A stretch of DNA of 64,000 nt from Rhopalosiphum padi (taxonomy: Eukaryota > Arthropoda > Insecta > Hemiptera > Aphididae): assembly GCF_020882245.1 (NCBI RefSeq), contig NC_083599.1, forward strand, positions 77,788,339-77,852,338. Reading direction: 5' to 3'. Every line of letters begins with the position of its first letter. Position 1 is the stretch's first letter. Below are positions 12,822 through 23,666 of this stretch, one piece after another. The notes beneath the pieces were generated by a model. That model did no database searches, was not told the DNA's origin, and saw only the letters and a program-made list of their open reading frames with translations. A program made the position numbers and the translations under genes.

Positions 12822-15800
12822 TATGTTACGTTGAAAGAAGAAAACTATTGGTAAATGTCGTCATTCCCCGGTCAATGACGTCATTAACTAAAATGATTCA
12901 ATTATGTAGGTAAATGTTGTAATAACACATTTTTAAAATTCAATTGTACATCTTTCACCGGTCATTGACGTCATTTACCAAAACTTGTGGTAAATGAAGA
13001 TAAATTTCAAATAATACACTGATTGTTTTAATATCAACATAATTGAACATTTTAGTTAATGACGTCATTGACCGGGGAATGACGACATTTACCAATTTTC
13101 GTCTTTCACCGTAACATATATAATATATTATATAGATATATTGGTTACCGGTATTTTTCCCGAATGGACTTTTTCCCGAATGGTATTTTATCCGAAAATC
13201 CGAAAACCCGAAACCTTTTTTCCCGAATCGAAATTCCCGAATGAACTTTTTCCCGAATGGTGTTCTATAAAAATAATTTTAAAAAAAGTATAATAACATA
13301 ATAAATGCTGTTGCGTTATCGTTAAATATTTTAAAATCGACAAATTATATGCATATAAAAATAAAAATTATTTAAAAAAAATTAAAAAGTATAATAACAT
13401 AATAAATGCTGTTGCGTTATCGTTAAATATTTTAAAATCGACAAATTATAATGCATATAAAAAATAAAAATAATTTAAAAAAAAGTATAATAACATAATA
13501 AATGCTGTTGCGTTATCGTTAAATATTTTAAAATCGACAAATTATATGCATATAAAAATAAAAATTATTTAAAAAAAACTAAAAAGTATAATAACATAAT
13601 AAATGCTGTTATCGTTAAAAACAAAATTACAAAACAATATTATGTGCGATTGCCCTCAGAAATTGTAACGGCTGGTATGTATTAAATTCAGCAGTAATGG
13701 ACATTATTCGCTTTTGAAAATCCCGCCATTTTCTTTTTGGTAGTGCTCTAACTTTTCGTCCTAAACTCAGCTCCGCGATCATTATCTCAGCATCAGCTTG
13801 TTCTTTTTGGATCTCACCGAGAGCGGAGTAAAGATCTGGATGATGTTTTCCAATAACAAGCTGGAAGCGATTGTGCCACCCCTCACTTACATTGTTGGTT
13901 TTGTGTGAACCAGTTAGAGCGGCTTGGTGCTGATTCCAAATTTCTGGCGGATAACGTGGAAGAATTCCTCGTCTTCGCCCTCTAGCTATTACTCCTACAA
14001 CATAATTTTTTTCAAAATATTCCAAAATTGGTAATAAATCTTCAGGCGCGTCATTTTTCAAAAGCGAGAAAATGCGAGGTACTTCAGCCAAAGGTACGAA
14101 TGCCAACGCTAGCATCATATGACTGTACATTTTTAATGAACGATCATCAGGGTCATTGTATGTGGCTTGAAGACCAACAGATTGAATTTGTCGATACATT
14201 GATTGACCGAAATGAAAAAAGCAACAACTGAGAGGACAATTTGGATAAACTTCTTGACAAGCGTTGATTATAGATTTTTCAAAGTCAGTCATGATCTTAG
14301 CCGGTTCACAAACAATCCTGTGTTCGTTAAATGAAGATTGTACTGCTCTTAGCACAGTGGCATACTGAACCGTTTCTTTTGACGACAACAGTGCATAGAC
14401 AAATGGAATAGCAACTGTGTCATGAGCATCGTGTTGTTTGCATGTTCCCAAAATCGTGAAAACTTGTGTGAAAATAGTGGGACACACCTAAGAATTATGA
14501 AACAAAATCATATTGTTATATAATTACATTCAATGCCTACTTCAATAGATTAATAAGAGATATTAATAAGAGATAATTAAGAGATATTAAGAAATGAAGA
14601 ATAGCCGCGTGACGTCATTGGGCCTTACTCGTCGGAATTGCCTATCTCATACGTGTAAAAGTTGCTCGCTTCACACAACGATTTACCCACCTAAAAATTT
14701 TATTTTTGAAATTTAATTTACGTAGCAATGTGTTATTTTATGTGTTAAAGACGATGCAAGTATCAGAATTTCAATAAAACGTTTAATTTTTCAAATATTA
14801 AAAATCTTAAGAGACATTTTTGTTAAACGCCGCGTCATGACACCCGGACACCGTTGTTCGCCGCGAAGCTCGCGACGTATACGACGTATACCGGCGCACC
14901 CGTACCAATACACCACTGATTAACACATCATAGACATATACCTAGGTAATAAACAGGGTTGCATTTGAAAAAAAAATGTATTATTATCGTTATTATCGTA
15001 TTTATCGTTTTTCGTTATAATTACGTTTCAAATTTCAATCGTTTTATGTCGAGTATAACGTTTGCAAGCCCTGGACTAATAAATATAATAAAATCCATCA
15101 AACCTTAAAAGTCCCGTCTAAAAGATTAGAATGTATAGCAACAGCTGTATTTTAGTTATAATGTATAGAAAATACATACCTAGTCATTACAGCTCACAGT
15201 TATAACAACATTTTTAAATTTTTAAAAATTTTTATTTCGGGAACAATAACCGTCGGGAAAAAGTCGTTCGGGAAAAAAGGTTTCGGGTTTTCGGATTTTC
15301 GGATAAAACGACATTCGGTAAAAAGTCCATTCGGGAATTTCGATTCGGGAAAAACGGCGGGTACCGCAAGCAGTAGTTGATGCTCACGCTAAGTTTATTG
15401 TAATCGATGTTGGAGATTATGGTCGGTCTAGTGATAGTGGGATTTTCAAAGAATCTTTAATTGGTAAACAATTAATTCAAAATAAATTAGATTTGCCAGC
15501 ACCCCAAAAAATTGACGAAAATATTAATGAAGATTTCCCCTTTGTATTTGTTGGCGATGAGGCTTACCCACTTTTACCTAATTTGATGAGACCTTTCCCT
15601 CGTAGAAATTTAACAAATGAAAAACGTATATACAACTATCGACAATCCCGAGCGAGAAGAATAGTCGAATGTGCGTTTGGAATTATGGTAAAAAGGTTTA
15701 ACGTATTAGAAAATAAAATGTTAGTCGGCCCTGAAAAAGCTACAAAAATAACTCAGGCGATTTGTGTACTTCATAATTTAATTATGACTTGAGAAGCTAA

Positions 15801-16345
15801 CTTTGCTGAAGTTCATAATCAAATTGAAAATAGTCATGATCAAATGGAAATTAGAAATACAACAAACATTGTTAATCATAATAGATGTTCTATAGCAGCT
15901 ATTGAACAACGAAATAAATTTATGGACTACTTCAATTCAGACAATGGTTCAGTCCCTTGGCAAGACAAATTTTTAGTATAAAAATAGATATAAGTGTTAT
16001 AAGTGTTAATAATTAATTATGTTATAATAATTTTATAATATAATATAATAAAATATATTATAATATTAATAACAATATTTACTTTAATTTATTTAAGTGT
16101 TTTATTTTATGTATTATAATAATGATAACAAGATTTTATACATTGTATATTTGTATACTATAATATTTAATACCCAGTTAAAAATTATTTTTCATACCTG
16201 AAGCTTTTAATAAACTAGATATTTCTTTCCATAATTTGTCCTGAATATCTCTATTGCTATGTTCTTTATCTCTATAGTTATAAATGGATGATCTTTGTTG
16301 GACTAGTGTTATTAATGTTTCCAGATCAAACGGTTCAGCTGTCAT
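11194..16345 (-). CDS. Harbinger-encoded MADF/BESS DNA-binding protein, two exons
   Basis: Exon 1 (16198-16345) encodes the first half of a MADF domain (LETLITLVQQRSSIYNYR, LWKEISSLL). Exon 2 (11194-11948) completes it (CKTKWTTLRNSFSRQLREQ) and continues to a C-terminal BESS-like segment (FLKSIIPDF...NQRRFKNTIFSSLDKLL). Splice sites are GT-AG and the phase fits (1+2), giving 300 aa with no stop. In Harbinger elements this second protein assists the transposase by DNA binding and nuclear import. The intron is about 4.2 kb and contains the plus-strand 3' exon of the transposase gene, a MITE and a MULE. Confidence 0.82.
12383..12556 (+). other. Short open segment of unknown origin
   Basis: An open frame begins MSKNDLKVINTKK and ends at a possible splice donor near 12550 (TTC|GTAAGT). 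It is lysine-rich, with no recognised domain. Just before it the DNA contains repeated AAAATGAC-type motifs (12230-12400). It may be a fragment of another element or chance; I cannot assign it. Confidence 0.25.
12779..12824. repeat. TA microsatellite
   Basis: About 20 TA dinucleotides in a row with minor interruptions near 12814. The tract abuts the left end of the MITE at 12825, and further AT/TA repeats continue on its other side (13116-13140), as if the MITE landed within the microsatellite. Confidence 0.95.
12825..13115. mobile_element. MITE with ~70-bp inverted arms in a TA repeat
   Basis: Left arm (12825-~12895, starting GTTACGTTGAAAGA) and right arm (~13047-13115, ending TCTTTCACCGTAAC) are near-perfect reverse complements. 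The element is 291 bp with no coding capacity and lies within (TA)n, so the duplicated target cannot be told apart from the repeat. It carries the palindrome AATGACGTCATT at 12874-12885 and 13058-13069, and a related TGACGTCAT at 12966-12974. Confidence 0.85.
13262..13620. repeat. ~100-bp minisatellite, four copies
   Basis: A unit containing TAATAACATAATAAATGCTG begins at about 13291, 13392, 13488 and 13590 (period 96-102 bp). The last copy is truncated. It sits between the left MULE end and the 3' end of its transposase gene. Confidence 0.9.
13627..14488 (-). pseudogene. MULE transposase, C-terminal part
   Basis: The frame of 286 codons matches the MULE transposase domain (PF10551 type): TDFEKSIINACQEVYP with catalytic Asp, CFFHFGQSMYRQIQ with the C/H pair, and SHKTNNVSEGWHNRF with the conserved Glu. 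It opens not at an ATG but at a splice acceptor (TTCTTAG at about 14489-14495), so it is the last exon. The expected upstream exons (FLYWCH zinc finger and the first catalytic Asp) are not recognisable in 14500-15235. The terminal exon itself has no stop, but the gene as a whole is incomplete. Confidence 0.8.
14500..15235. other. MULE interior without recognisable coding
   Basis: Non-coding DNA with a GC-richer patch near 14600-14680 and 14830-14930, including GCCGCGTGACGTCATT and GCCGCGTCATGACACC. These two GCCGCGT motifs lie about 220 bp apart and could mark a further small insertion, but I could not establish inverted ends. Confidence 0.35.
15367..15981 (+). pseudogene. Harbinger transposase, 3' exon (DDE_Tnp_4)
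   Basis: Coding begins directly after the MULE end with AVVDAHAKFIVIDVGDYGR (second catalytic Asp region) and continues through FVGDEAYPLLPNLMRPFPR and RARRIVECAFGIM (catalytic Glu), ending ...PWQDKFLV before TAA at 15979-15981. One in-frame TGA occurs at 15790-15792, after CVLHNLIMT; the frame continues after it. The region with the first catalytic Asp and the link to exon 1 (10415-10723) are missing, so this copy cannot make a full transposase. Confidence 0.85.
15982..16190. other. AT-rich spacer of the Harbinger element
   Basis: Short AT-rich segment between the transposase stop codon and the donor of the MADF exon, with AATAAA-like sequences near 16045 that could serve as a poly(A) signal for the plus-strand gene. 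Nothing else is seen. Confidence 0.4.
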
Positions 16346-17129
16346 ATTGTAGCTTTTCAGGTGTCTTAAATTTAAAATAAAATAAGATTTATATAATATA
16401 TTTTTTACTTTATTACAAATATACATTATACACTATATATACGAGTGTTTTAAAATATGGTTAGAATTAGTTGAAATTAATTTGAATACCTAGTATTCAA
16501 ATCATCTTCAATTGTTTAAAAATTGAAAATATTATAACATAATATATTATATTATATTATACATATTATTATTTATTTAAATTGTTCTCTGTATTATTAT
16601 AATTTTAATATTAATATGTGTATTCATAATTACCTGTATAAAATAGTATTTATTATATTATTTTATCGTGACCGGAGGATGATCATGCAACGGGCAGTAG
16701 CTATTCACTAAAATAATAATCGATAAACACACAAAACTTTTTGTTTTGACTAGCCAAAATAGCGCATGTTCTATCTTGTTAAAACATGACTATAAATGAC
16801 TAAAGGCAAAAATGTTTTTTTTTTACTATGATTATTGTGTATGAGCGTTCCTATTACATTACACTTGTTCTATTTTTCATTAGTCATGATAAAGTTGTTT
16901 TAGTCTGCTTTAAGCAGTTTTGCTTTTCTAGTGTGCGGTAGGCCTTATATCGCTGACGGTCAATGGGGAAAAAGGTGATACAAGACCAAGTTTGACGCGT
17001 TATCCGGAACTGTAAGAATTGTTTTATCACATATTCGTATAAAATATAAATAGCGAATTAGTTTAAATTATTATAATATAATTTTTATGTAGGCTACAAT
17101 TATTTCTATATCTATTATTATTATATCTT

Positions 17130-17992
17130 TAAACCGCATTGAAAGATAATAAAATTTATCATCAACATATTTTTTAATTGTATTCCTAGTTGGTATTTTA
17201 TATAGTGGGCAAATCCGTGACAGCATATATCGAAAAGCTTTACCATCGACCGTACTAAATGGCTGGTTATCTTTGCAAATGTAATATATAACAGCTTCAG
17301 TACATATAGAATGTTGAGATCCCCCATCTAAAAAATAAAGTTTTAATATAATTGAAACATTAAATATTTAAAAAATAAAATATTTACCCAAAAATGAAGC
17401 TACTTTCGTAAAAGCTTGTGAAATAGACTGTTGTCGTTTGATTGGTTCTGAAGTAGCTCCAGAAGTAGAAGCAGCTTCAGATGTACTGGTAGTTGCAATA
17501 CTATGAGATTCGCTTATATCTGCGTCAACCTATTTTAATTATGTTTTATATTATCATTATAAATAAAATAGCTAACTTTTATTGCATTTAAATAAATTTT
17601 AAAACTCTATAGTTTTAAGAGCATATTTTTAATTTTACCATTATACAATACAATTTGATGATTAGACAATATTAATAAAATATTATTATAAATTAAATAA
17701 TAATTAAGTTCCGTGCGACCGAGCCCTAATAATAATATTAAGGGAATAATTTGTATTATTAATAATAACTAATAAGTATTAATTAACAAATACTAACATT
17801 GATTGGGTGGTCTTCATCTTGGGTATTTTGGATACTTTGGCTTTGGGATGTCGATTTATTGTGCGTTTTCATATGGCTACGTAAATTGGACGTATTTCCA
17901 GATGTCCTAAGTTGTTTACGACAAATATTGCACATAGCCAAGTTGTTATTCATTTTAGTAAAATGTTTCCAAACACCACTTATCGGCGGCAT
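17130..17992 (-). pseudogene. hAT transposase, N-terminal relic (three exons)
   Basis: Exon 1 (17798-17992) encodes a BED zinc finger (MPPISGVWKHFTKM, C-x2-C, H-x4-H). Exon 2 (17388-17529) encodes a Ser/Thr-rich linker ending KRQQSISQAFTKV. Exon 3 (starting 17327) encodes ICKDNQPFSTVDGKAFRYML and PLYKIPTRNTIKKYV, the segment before the catalytic core in ZBED-like hATs. All splice phases fit and no stop occurs in these exons, but after about 17130 the catalytic core and dimerisation domain are absent. This looks like an internally deleted element. Its right end may be the TATCGATA-rich sequence ending at 23063. Confidence 0.8.
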
Positions 17993-17999
17993 TTTTGGA

Positions 18000-18312
18000 A
18001 TAGATAATCACGCAAATAAAAAATGATACAAATTGCAAAATAATGAAAATAATATTTCGATTGTAAATTACAGCCAAAAACATTAAACAGTTAAATTAGA
18101 ACAAAAAAAATAATTGTAAATTCGTACTGTGTTCAACGGTCTACGGACAACGAAGAAATGGTAATGATTAATGAATAACGATTCAATAATCATAATACCT
18201 TTATAGGGTTATGGCTTCATGGGCTCATGGCTTTATCGCCTAATCAGCATTCTAATAATAGTTTAATACTGGAATTCCGTGGAACCGTACGGCCGTACTA
18301 ATACAATATACC
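18000..18312. other. 5' region of the hAT relic, no gene seen
   Basis: Non-coding sequence upstream of the BED exon with imperfect repeats GGCTTCATGGGCTCATGGC near 18210. No gene is supported. Confidence 0.4.
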
Positions 18313-18918
18313 TACAGTGCGGCTCACGAAAAGTGAGCGTTCAAGGTCAGTGGGTGGTGACCAAATATTGTCGAAACCAGGGGTTCTCCGTCTTGTACTA
18401 TATTCCGCCGACCGTCTCATGAGCTATGATTTTTTTGGCGGGACCGTATTCAATAGACATTCCTTTTATGTTAGCAGCTCCTACTCTACCTTTTTTTTTG
18501 GGTAGACCCTTCATTATGTATAGCATTAAAGCCTTAAAATTTTCGTCTTTAGTGAGCTCGACGTAGTGAACGCACGTGTTTAATGAACAGTGTTAAAATA
18601 TTTGGTCTGCTTTTGGTGTTATAATTTTTTGTAGTCTGTTTTTAATTAATACTGTTTTTTAATTATTTTACTTTAAAATGCCTTTTAAAAATAATGACAC
18701 TCGTAGTCAAACCAAAAAAGTAATTTTTAATGTGTATAATTACTTTAAATGTTTGGCTTCTTCCGACGACATGGCTTTACGAGAATATTTTAAACAAACA
18801 CAAAAAATTACTGCCGACGCGTGTGGTGTATCTTATACAACAGTAAGACGAGTGTGTGCAGAAGGATATTCTACCGACGATGTCTCGGACTCGCCACAAG
18901 CTGGACCATCATTTAACT

Positions 18919-21254
18919 CAGGGTGGTCCAACCCGCGGCCCGCGAAGCTTTTTTTGTGGCCCCTCCGACAATTTAAAATTTATATTTTAAATCACAATAA
19001 TATTATAAAAAAATCGTAATAAAAAGGTATAAAATTTATACGATCTTATTGCGAATTTATACGAATTATTTACGAATTGTTATACGGCGGGAGTTCCCGG
19101 GAGTCGGTCATATCGCGATAAAACGTGATGGACGACGTGAATACTATTCACAATCGCACAATTGCGAGCATTAAATATTTCTCTAAACTAAATCTAATCA
19201 GTAATCGACAATCGTTAAGACGTTAAACAGTCGACCCCGTGTCTGTGTCGTGTGCTCGTGCGTCGTGTTCTTGTGAATGTGCCCGTGTTATTACCGTACA
19301 TACTTTTTATTTTTACCATGTCTGAAAGAAAAAAACGTAAATTTGACGATGAAAAAAGAGTGTTTAATTCAAAATGGGAACTAATGTATTTATGTATTGA
19401 ACATAACAATAAACCTATGTGCCTAATTTGTTTACAAGTTATTAGCGTTCTAAAAGAATATAATATAAGTAGACATTACACGAGCATGCACAAATCATAT
19501 GATAAATATACTGGAGATACTCGGCTTGCATTATTAAAAGACCTTTCTTTGAAATTAACAAAACAAAAAAATGTATTTTTAAAAAAACAAATTACGATCG
19601 TGACAATTTAATAGCTTCTTATGAAGTGTGTTTAGAATTGGTCAAACAAAAAAAAGGGTTTAGAGACGGCGAATTAATTAAACGTTGTGCAATAAAAATG
19701 GTAAATGCTTTTGGAAACAAAGAAATGGCAAGTAAATTTGAAACAGTATCACTTTCTCATCAAACTGTTAGCAGAAGAGTTAATGAAATGAGTGATCATG
19801 TATCTGGAATGCTTCGTAATATAATACAGAATTGTAAGTACTATTCTTTAGCATTAGATGAAAGTAATGATATTTCCGATAACAGTCAATTAATCATTTT
19901 TATTCGAACAATTGATAAAGAATTTAATATACATGAAGAACTACTTCAAATAAAACCATTAATTACTGGAACTAGGGGTGTAGATATATTTGAAGCATTG
20001 AAAAAAATTATTTCAGATTTTGGTTCATTTGATAATTGCACTGGTATTATCACTGATGGTGCTCAAGCTATGGTTGGGATACATACTGGTTTAGTAGGAA
20101 ATTTAAGGCAAATAGGGCTAAAATGTTTATTTATTCATTGTATTATTCACCAAGAAGCACTTTGTGGCAAGTTTGTTAAAATTAATGAAACTATGAAAAA
20201 AGTGATAAGCATTATTAATTTTATTCGTGGTGGTAACAAAGCTCAAAGACACAGAGCATTTATTAAATTTTTAGAAGAAATGGAGAGTTTTTGATGGAGA
20301 GAATTGTTTGAAATCTTTTTTCGCATTGAGAAGTGAAGTTTTTGAATTTCTTAAATCTAAAAATATTGGACAACAGTTTTACGAAGACTTACAAAGTATT
20401 TCATTCATGAAGTCTCTTGCTTTTCTCACTGATTTGACATCTCATTTAAATATTTTAAATTTAAAACTGCAAGGTAGGGGACAAAATATATGTCAGCTTT
20501 TTAGTAATATTGAAGGTTTTCGGAAAAAATTAGAAATATTTAAAAACGCATTAGAAAATAATGATACTACATATTTTCCATCATGTCAAGAAATTAAAAA
20601 AATTGAAAATCAATCGGTATGCTTTATTGAATTTAAAAATATAATTACAGAACTAATAACAGAATTTAATTCACGATTTAAAGATTTTTATATATTGAAA
20701 CCTAAATTTGAATTATTTAACCACCCAATGACAGTTGATATCTCAGTACAACCTCCCGATTTTCAAATGGAGTTATGTGATTTACAATCAGACTGTTTTC
20801 TTCAATCAAAAGTAAATCTGCCTCCTGGAGAGTTTTGAAAACTGTGTTCACAAGAAAAATTCCCAACATTACGGAATTTTTCTCTTGAAATTTTGTCATT
20901 ATTTGGCAGTACGTATATTTGTGAATCGGCATTTTCTACAATGAATTTAATAAAGTCAAAATCAAGAAACCGTATTCACGATTCGTCTTTAGAATCGTGC
21001 ATCAGATTAGCCACCACAGGGTGTTCAATTGAAATTGATAAATTGGCTACTGAAAAACAATGCCAATCATCATATTAATAGTTTATTTTTTTTGTAATGT
21101 ATTATTGTAATTTTTTAATAATAATTAATTATTTGTGTATTATATAAAATAAAATATAAATAGGTAATAATATAATTTTTTTCATCTGGCGGCCCCCGGT
21201 GTTTTTATGAAAGTGTAAATTGGCCCGCCAACTACAAAAGGTTGGACCACCCTG
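18919..21254 (+). mobile_element. hAT element nested in the DD82E transposase gene
   Basis: The 15-bp TIR CAGGGTGGTCCAACC is perfect at both ends (18919-18933, 21240-21254). The flanking 8-bp duplication ATTTAACT is exact (18911-18918, 21255-21262). It interrupts the DD82E transposase gene, so it is younger than that element, yet its own gene already has several lesions. Confidence 0.95.
19318..21078 (+). pseudogene. hAT transposase (GTF2IRD2/FAM200-like type), decayed
   Basis: The reading starts MSERKKRKFDDEKRVF and has a BED-like finger (C-x2-C near 19420, H-x4-H near 19475). It is frameshifted near 19580 and continues at 19626 through KYYSLALDESNDISDNSQL (first Asp region), GIITDGAQAMVG and LFIHCIIHQEALCGK. 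It stops at 20292-20294, resumes at 20308 and stops at 20836-20838. The C-terminal dimerisation segment (STYICESAFSTMNLIKSK) lies in 20893-21078. This type is common in insects as transposons. At least one frameshift and two stops make it non-functional. Confidence 0.88.
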
Positions 21255-22737
21255 ATTTAACTCACCACGAAAAACATATAAACGTAGAAAGTATGCCACA
21301 GAACTGGACGATTTCGATAGCAATGTTATACGAAGAACGGTTCATGAGTTTTATGAAAAAGGTGAATATCCTACATCGAAATTAATTTTAAATTCTGTAC
21401 AACAAAAATTTAATTATCAAGGTAGTCTTGCTTCAATGAAAAGGTTGTTAAAAAAATTAAAATTTACGTACAAAAGATGTAACGACGGACGTAGATTTTT
21501 AATGGAGCGAAACGATATTGTTGCTTTGAGATGTAAATTTTTACGTACTATGTGTACACTACGTAAAAATAATGATTCCCGTCCAGTCATTTACTTAGAT
21601 GAGACCTGGGTGAATCAAAACCATTCCAAAAATGATATATGACAAAATGAAGAGGAAACTGAAGGTTTAAAGGTACCTACCGGTAAGGGAGGCCGACTCA
21701 TTGTTTGCCACGCAGGTTCAAGTCATCATGGTTTTATTAAGGAAGCAAAATTAATTTTTCGTAGCAAATCAGGTAATACAGAAGACTACCATAGTCAAAT
21801 GAATGCTGACGTTTTTAGATCTTGGTTCGAACAATTATTGCAATCCCTTGAAGAACCATGTGTCATCGTTATGGACAACGCTCCATACCACTCAATGTTG
21901 GAAGATAATTTTCCGAAAAGCAATGCCCGAAAAGCCGATATTCAAGAATGGTTGACTAAAAAAAAAATTAATTTTTCTCCACTTGAAACAGTTGCTGAGC
22001 TTCGTGAAAAAGTTAAAGTTTTAATACCGACCGAAAAAAATACGAACTGGATGAATTTGCCTTTAAAATGGGACATGAAGTTGTACGACTACCACCATAT
22101 CACTGCCAGTACAACCCTATCGAAATGATATGGGCACAAGCAAAGAGACAGGTTGCATCTAAAAATACAACCTTCAAGATGGCTGATGTTGAAACACTAA
22201 TGAACGAAGCAATAGATTCAGTGAAAAAAGAAAATTGGGAAAATTGCGTACGTCATGCCGAAAAATTACAAGACGAAGATTATGAAAAAGAAAAACATAG
22301 AGAAGTCATTTTGGAGCCTATTATTCTCACAATACAACCAGGTGACACAAGTAGTGATGAAGACGACGAGGAAGACGACATAATATAATTTATTTGTGTA
22401 AAAAATGTATATATTACCTAATTACTTTAATTTAAATTATTTTATATTTGTGCATTTTAATATTTTTTTATGATTAAATCATGATTAGTTTTGTAAATAA
22501 AATGTTTAATATCTGTATTTAAAATAGTTTATGCAATTTTTCCTAATCGTAAGTCGTAACGTTCATATAAATTATGTGTTTAATATTATTGTAATGTATG
22601 AGCTGTATAGTGGTATACTGGTATCAACAATTTTAAAAACCGCGGCAAAAAGGTTTGACAATCACTTATTTAAAACTGCCACGGGAGTCGCTGATCCCAC
22701 TGACCTTGAACGCTCACTTTTCGTGAGCCGTACTATA

Positions 22738-23106
22738 TATGAGTATATGACGTTATCTACTTTCAATGGAATCAAGTAGGAATAGTAGGATCTACATAAA
22801 AACAGTAAACATACTGCTATAATAGCTAAAATATATAACAATCCAAATAATTCATAATTGTATTTGTTACTGTTATTAAAGTATATAATAATATAATGGT
22901 TTCCCAACGATTAATCGTATTAAAATATCACAAGACTCGATAATATCGAGGAGATATATTAGTGTGGTTGCATCGATATAAAATTTCTCGATATAAAATT
23001 TCTCGATATATCGACTTCATGTATCGATATTTTCGATATATCGATACATCGTTGCCATCCCTGCGGCCACGCTGCCACTAGTGCCACTATTGTCTATTAT
23101 GACTAT
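22738..23106. other. Spacer containing a TCGATATA-rich hAT-like end
   Basis: Mostly non-coding AT-rich DNA. From 22940 to 23063 it becomes a cluster of TCGATA/TATCGA motifs and ends GTTGCCATCCCTG, the inverse of a CAGGGATGGCAAC hAT-style terminus. 23064-23106 is GC-richer unique sequence next to the following hAT. Confidence 0.45.
22940..23063 (-). repeat. Cluster of TATCGATA/TCGATATA motifs at a probable hAT end
   Basis: About ten TCGATA/TATCGA units lie here, including a directly repeated TATAAAATTTCTCGA (near 22979-23008) and TATCGATA-containing segments near 23020-23045. The array ends at GCCATCCCTG (23063). It may be the right terminus of the hAT relic at 17.1-18.0 kb, separated by the DD82E insertion; this is inference. 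Confidence 0.55.
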
Positions 23107-23666
23107 CAGTGCCGCAACATCCACCCGGGCAGCCGGGGCAATGCCCCGGGAACGGCCTCCATTCCTATTTTGTGGCCCCTATTTATAATTTTCACAATTT
23201 TTAATTTTTATAAACCCAATACCTACTGTATTGTGAGAATTTGTGACAATTGTGTATACTGTGTAAGATAAAATTTATTTGAAAAATGTTTGTACTATAA
23301 CAGTAATTATTAAAATATTGTAGTCCGGCATTGATTTATTATTATCGTTTGTTGGAATTTTAACGGGAATCCCGCTATTTACGTCACCACAACGGCCTAT
23401 CTATAGTCCATACCACGAGAGAACGCATACGGCTCGCGCATCCAAATGATCGCGCTCCGTCGTTCCGAGGCCAAATTTCTCCCACCATACCACCAGAGAA
23501 CGCATACGAAAGTCAGCTGATTAGTGTATACAGCGGCTCAAACAATTAAACTATTACGCGCTCGCGCAATCACGTATTCACGTATATCAGTTGATGCGTA
23601 TTTGGAGCAAAAAAAAATTTTTTTTTGGTTATGAAATTGTAAATAAGTATTTTATTAATTGTATTG

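Larger units (their letters stand above)
13143..15365 (-). mobile_element. MULE-like element with CCCGAAT-rich terminal repeats
   Basis: The ends are imperfect inverted repeats of over 100 bp built from TTCCCGAATGG/TTTCGGGAA-type units (13143-13262 and 15236-15365), each including a run resembling TATCCGAAAATCCGAAAACC. A MULE transposase fragment lies inside on the minus strand. No 9-bp duplication is visible: the left flank is the AT repeat and the right flank is the Harbinger transposase exon. This suggests that the insertion was accompanied by a deletion. Confidence 0.72.
10278..16944 (+). mobile_element. PIF/Harbinger element with internal nested insertions
   Basis: A perfect ~41-bp terminal inverted repeat (GGCCTACCGCACACTAG...) bounds the element and TTA flanks both ends (10275-10277, 16945-16947), the duplication expected for PIF/Harbinger. 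It contains the two genes typical of this superfamily, a DDE transposase (plus strand) and a MADF/Myb-like DNA-binding protein (minus strand). A MITE (12825-13115) and a MULE (13143-15365) sit inside. The transposase gene is broken, whereas the MADF gene is open. Confidence 0.92.
18678..22388 (+). pseudogene. DDE_3-type transposase (~DD82E), broken
   Basis: The N-terminal part (18678-~18918) has an HTH-like region (ADACGVSYTTVRRVC). It is interrupted by an hAT and resumes at 21263 with the same reading pattern. The core shows YLDETWVN (Asp 1), CVIVMDNAPYHS (Asp 2) and PPYHCQYNPIEMIW (Glu) with about 82-83 residues between the last two. Defects are the hAT insertion, a TGA at 21640-21642 (the aligned relative suggests a lost Trp or similar codon) and a frameshift in an A-run near 22031-22037. 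The tail GDTSSDEDDEEDD resembles the acidic tail of the neighbouring intact copy. Confidence 0.88.
18315..22735 (+). mobile_element. Tc1/mariner-related element, ~DD82E type, split by an hAT
   Basis: Inverted ends (CAGTGCGGCTCACGAAAAG on the left, inverse of TAGTACGGCTCACGAAAAG on the right, about 41 bp alignable) are flanked by TA at 18313-18314 and 22736-22737. Without the internal hAT (18919-21254 plus TSD) it is about 2.1 kb and encodes one DDE_3-type transposase. A second, intact relative of this family lies at 23401-25767 in the same window. Confidence 0.9.

Noticed and set aside
13291..13620. CRISPR-like spaced repeats
   Set aside because: Units are contiguous ~100-bp AT-rich tandem copies with no spacers and no cas genes; a minisatellite.
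13134..15374. 9-bp TSD of the MULE
   Set aside because: The left flank AGATATATT and right flank GCAAGCAGT do not match.
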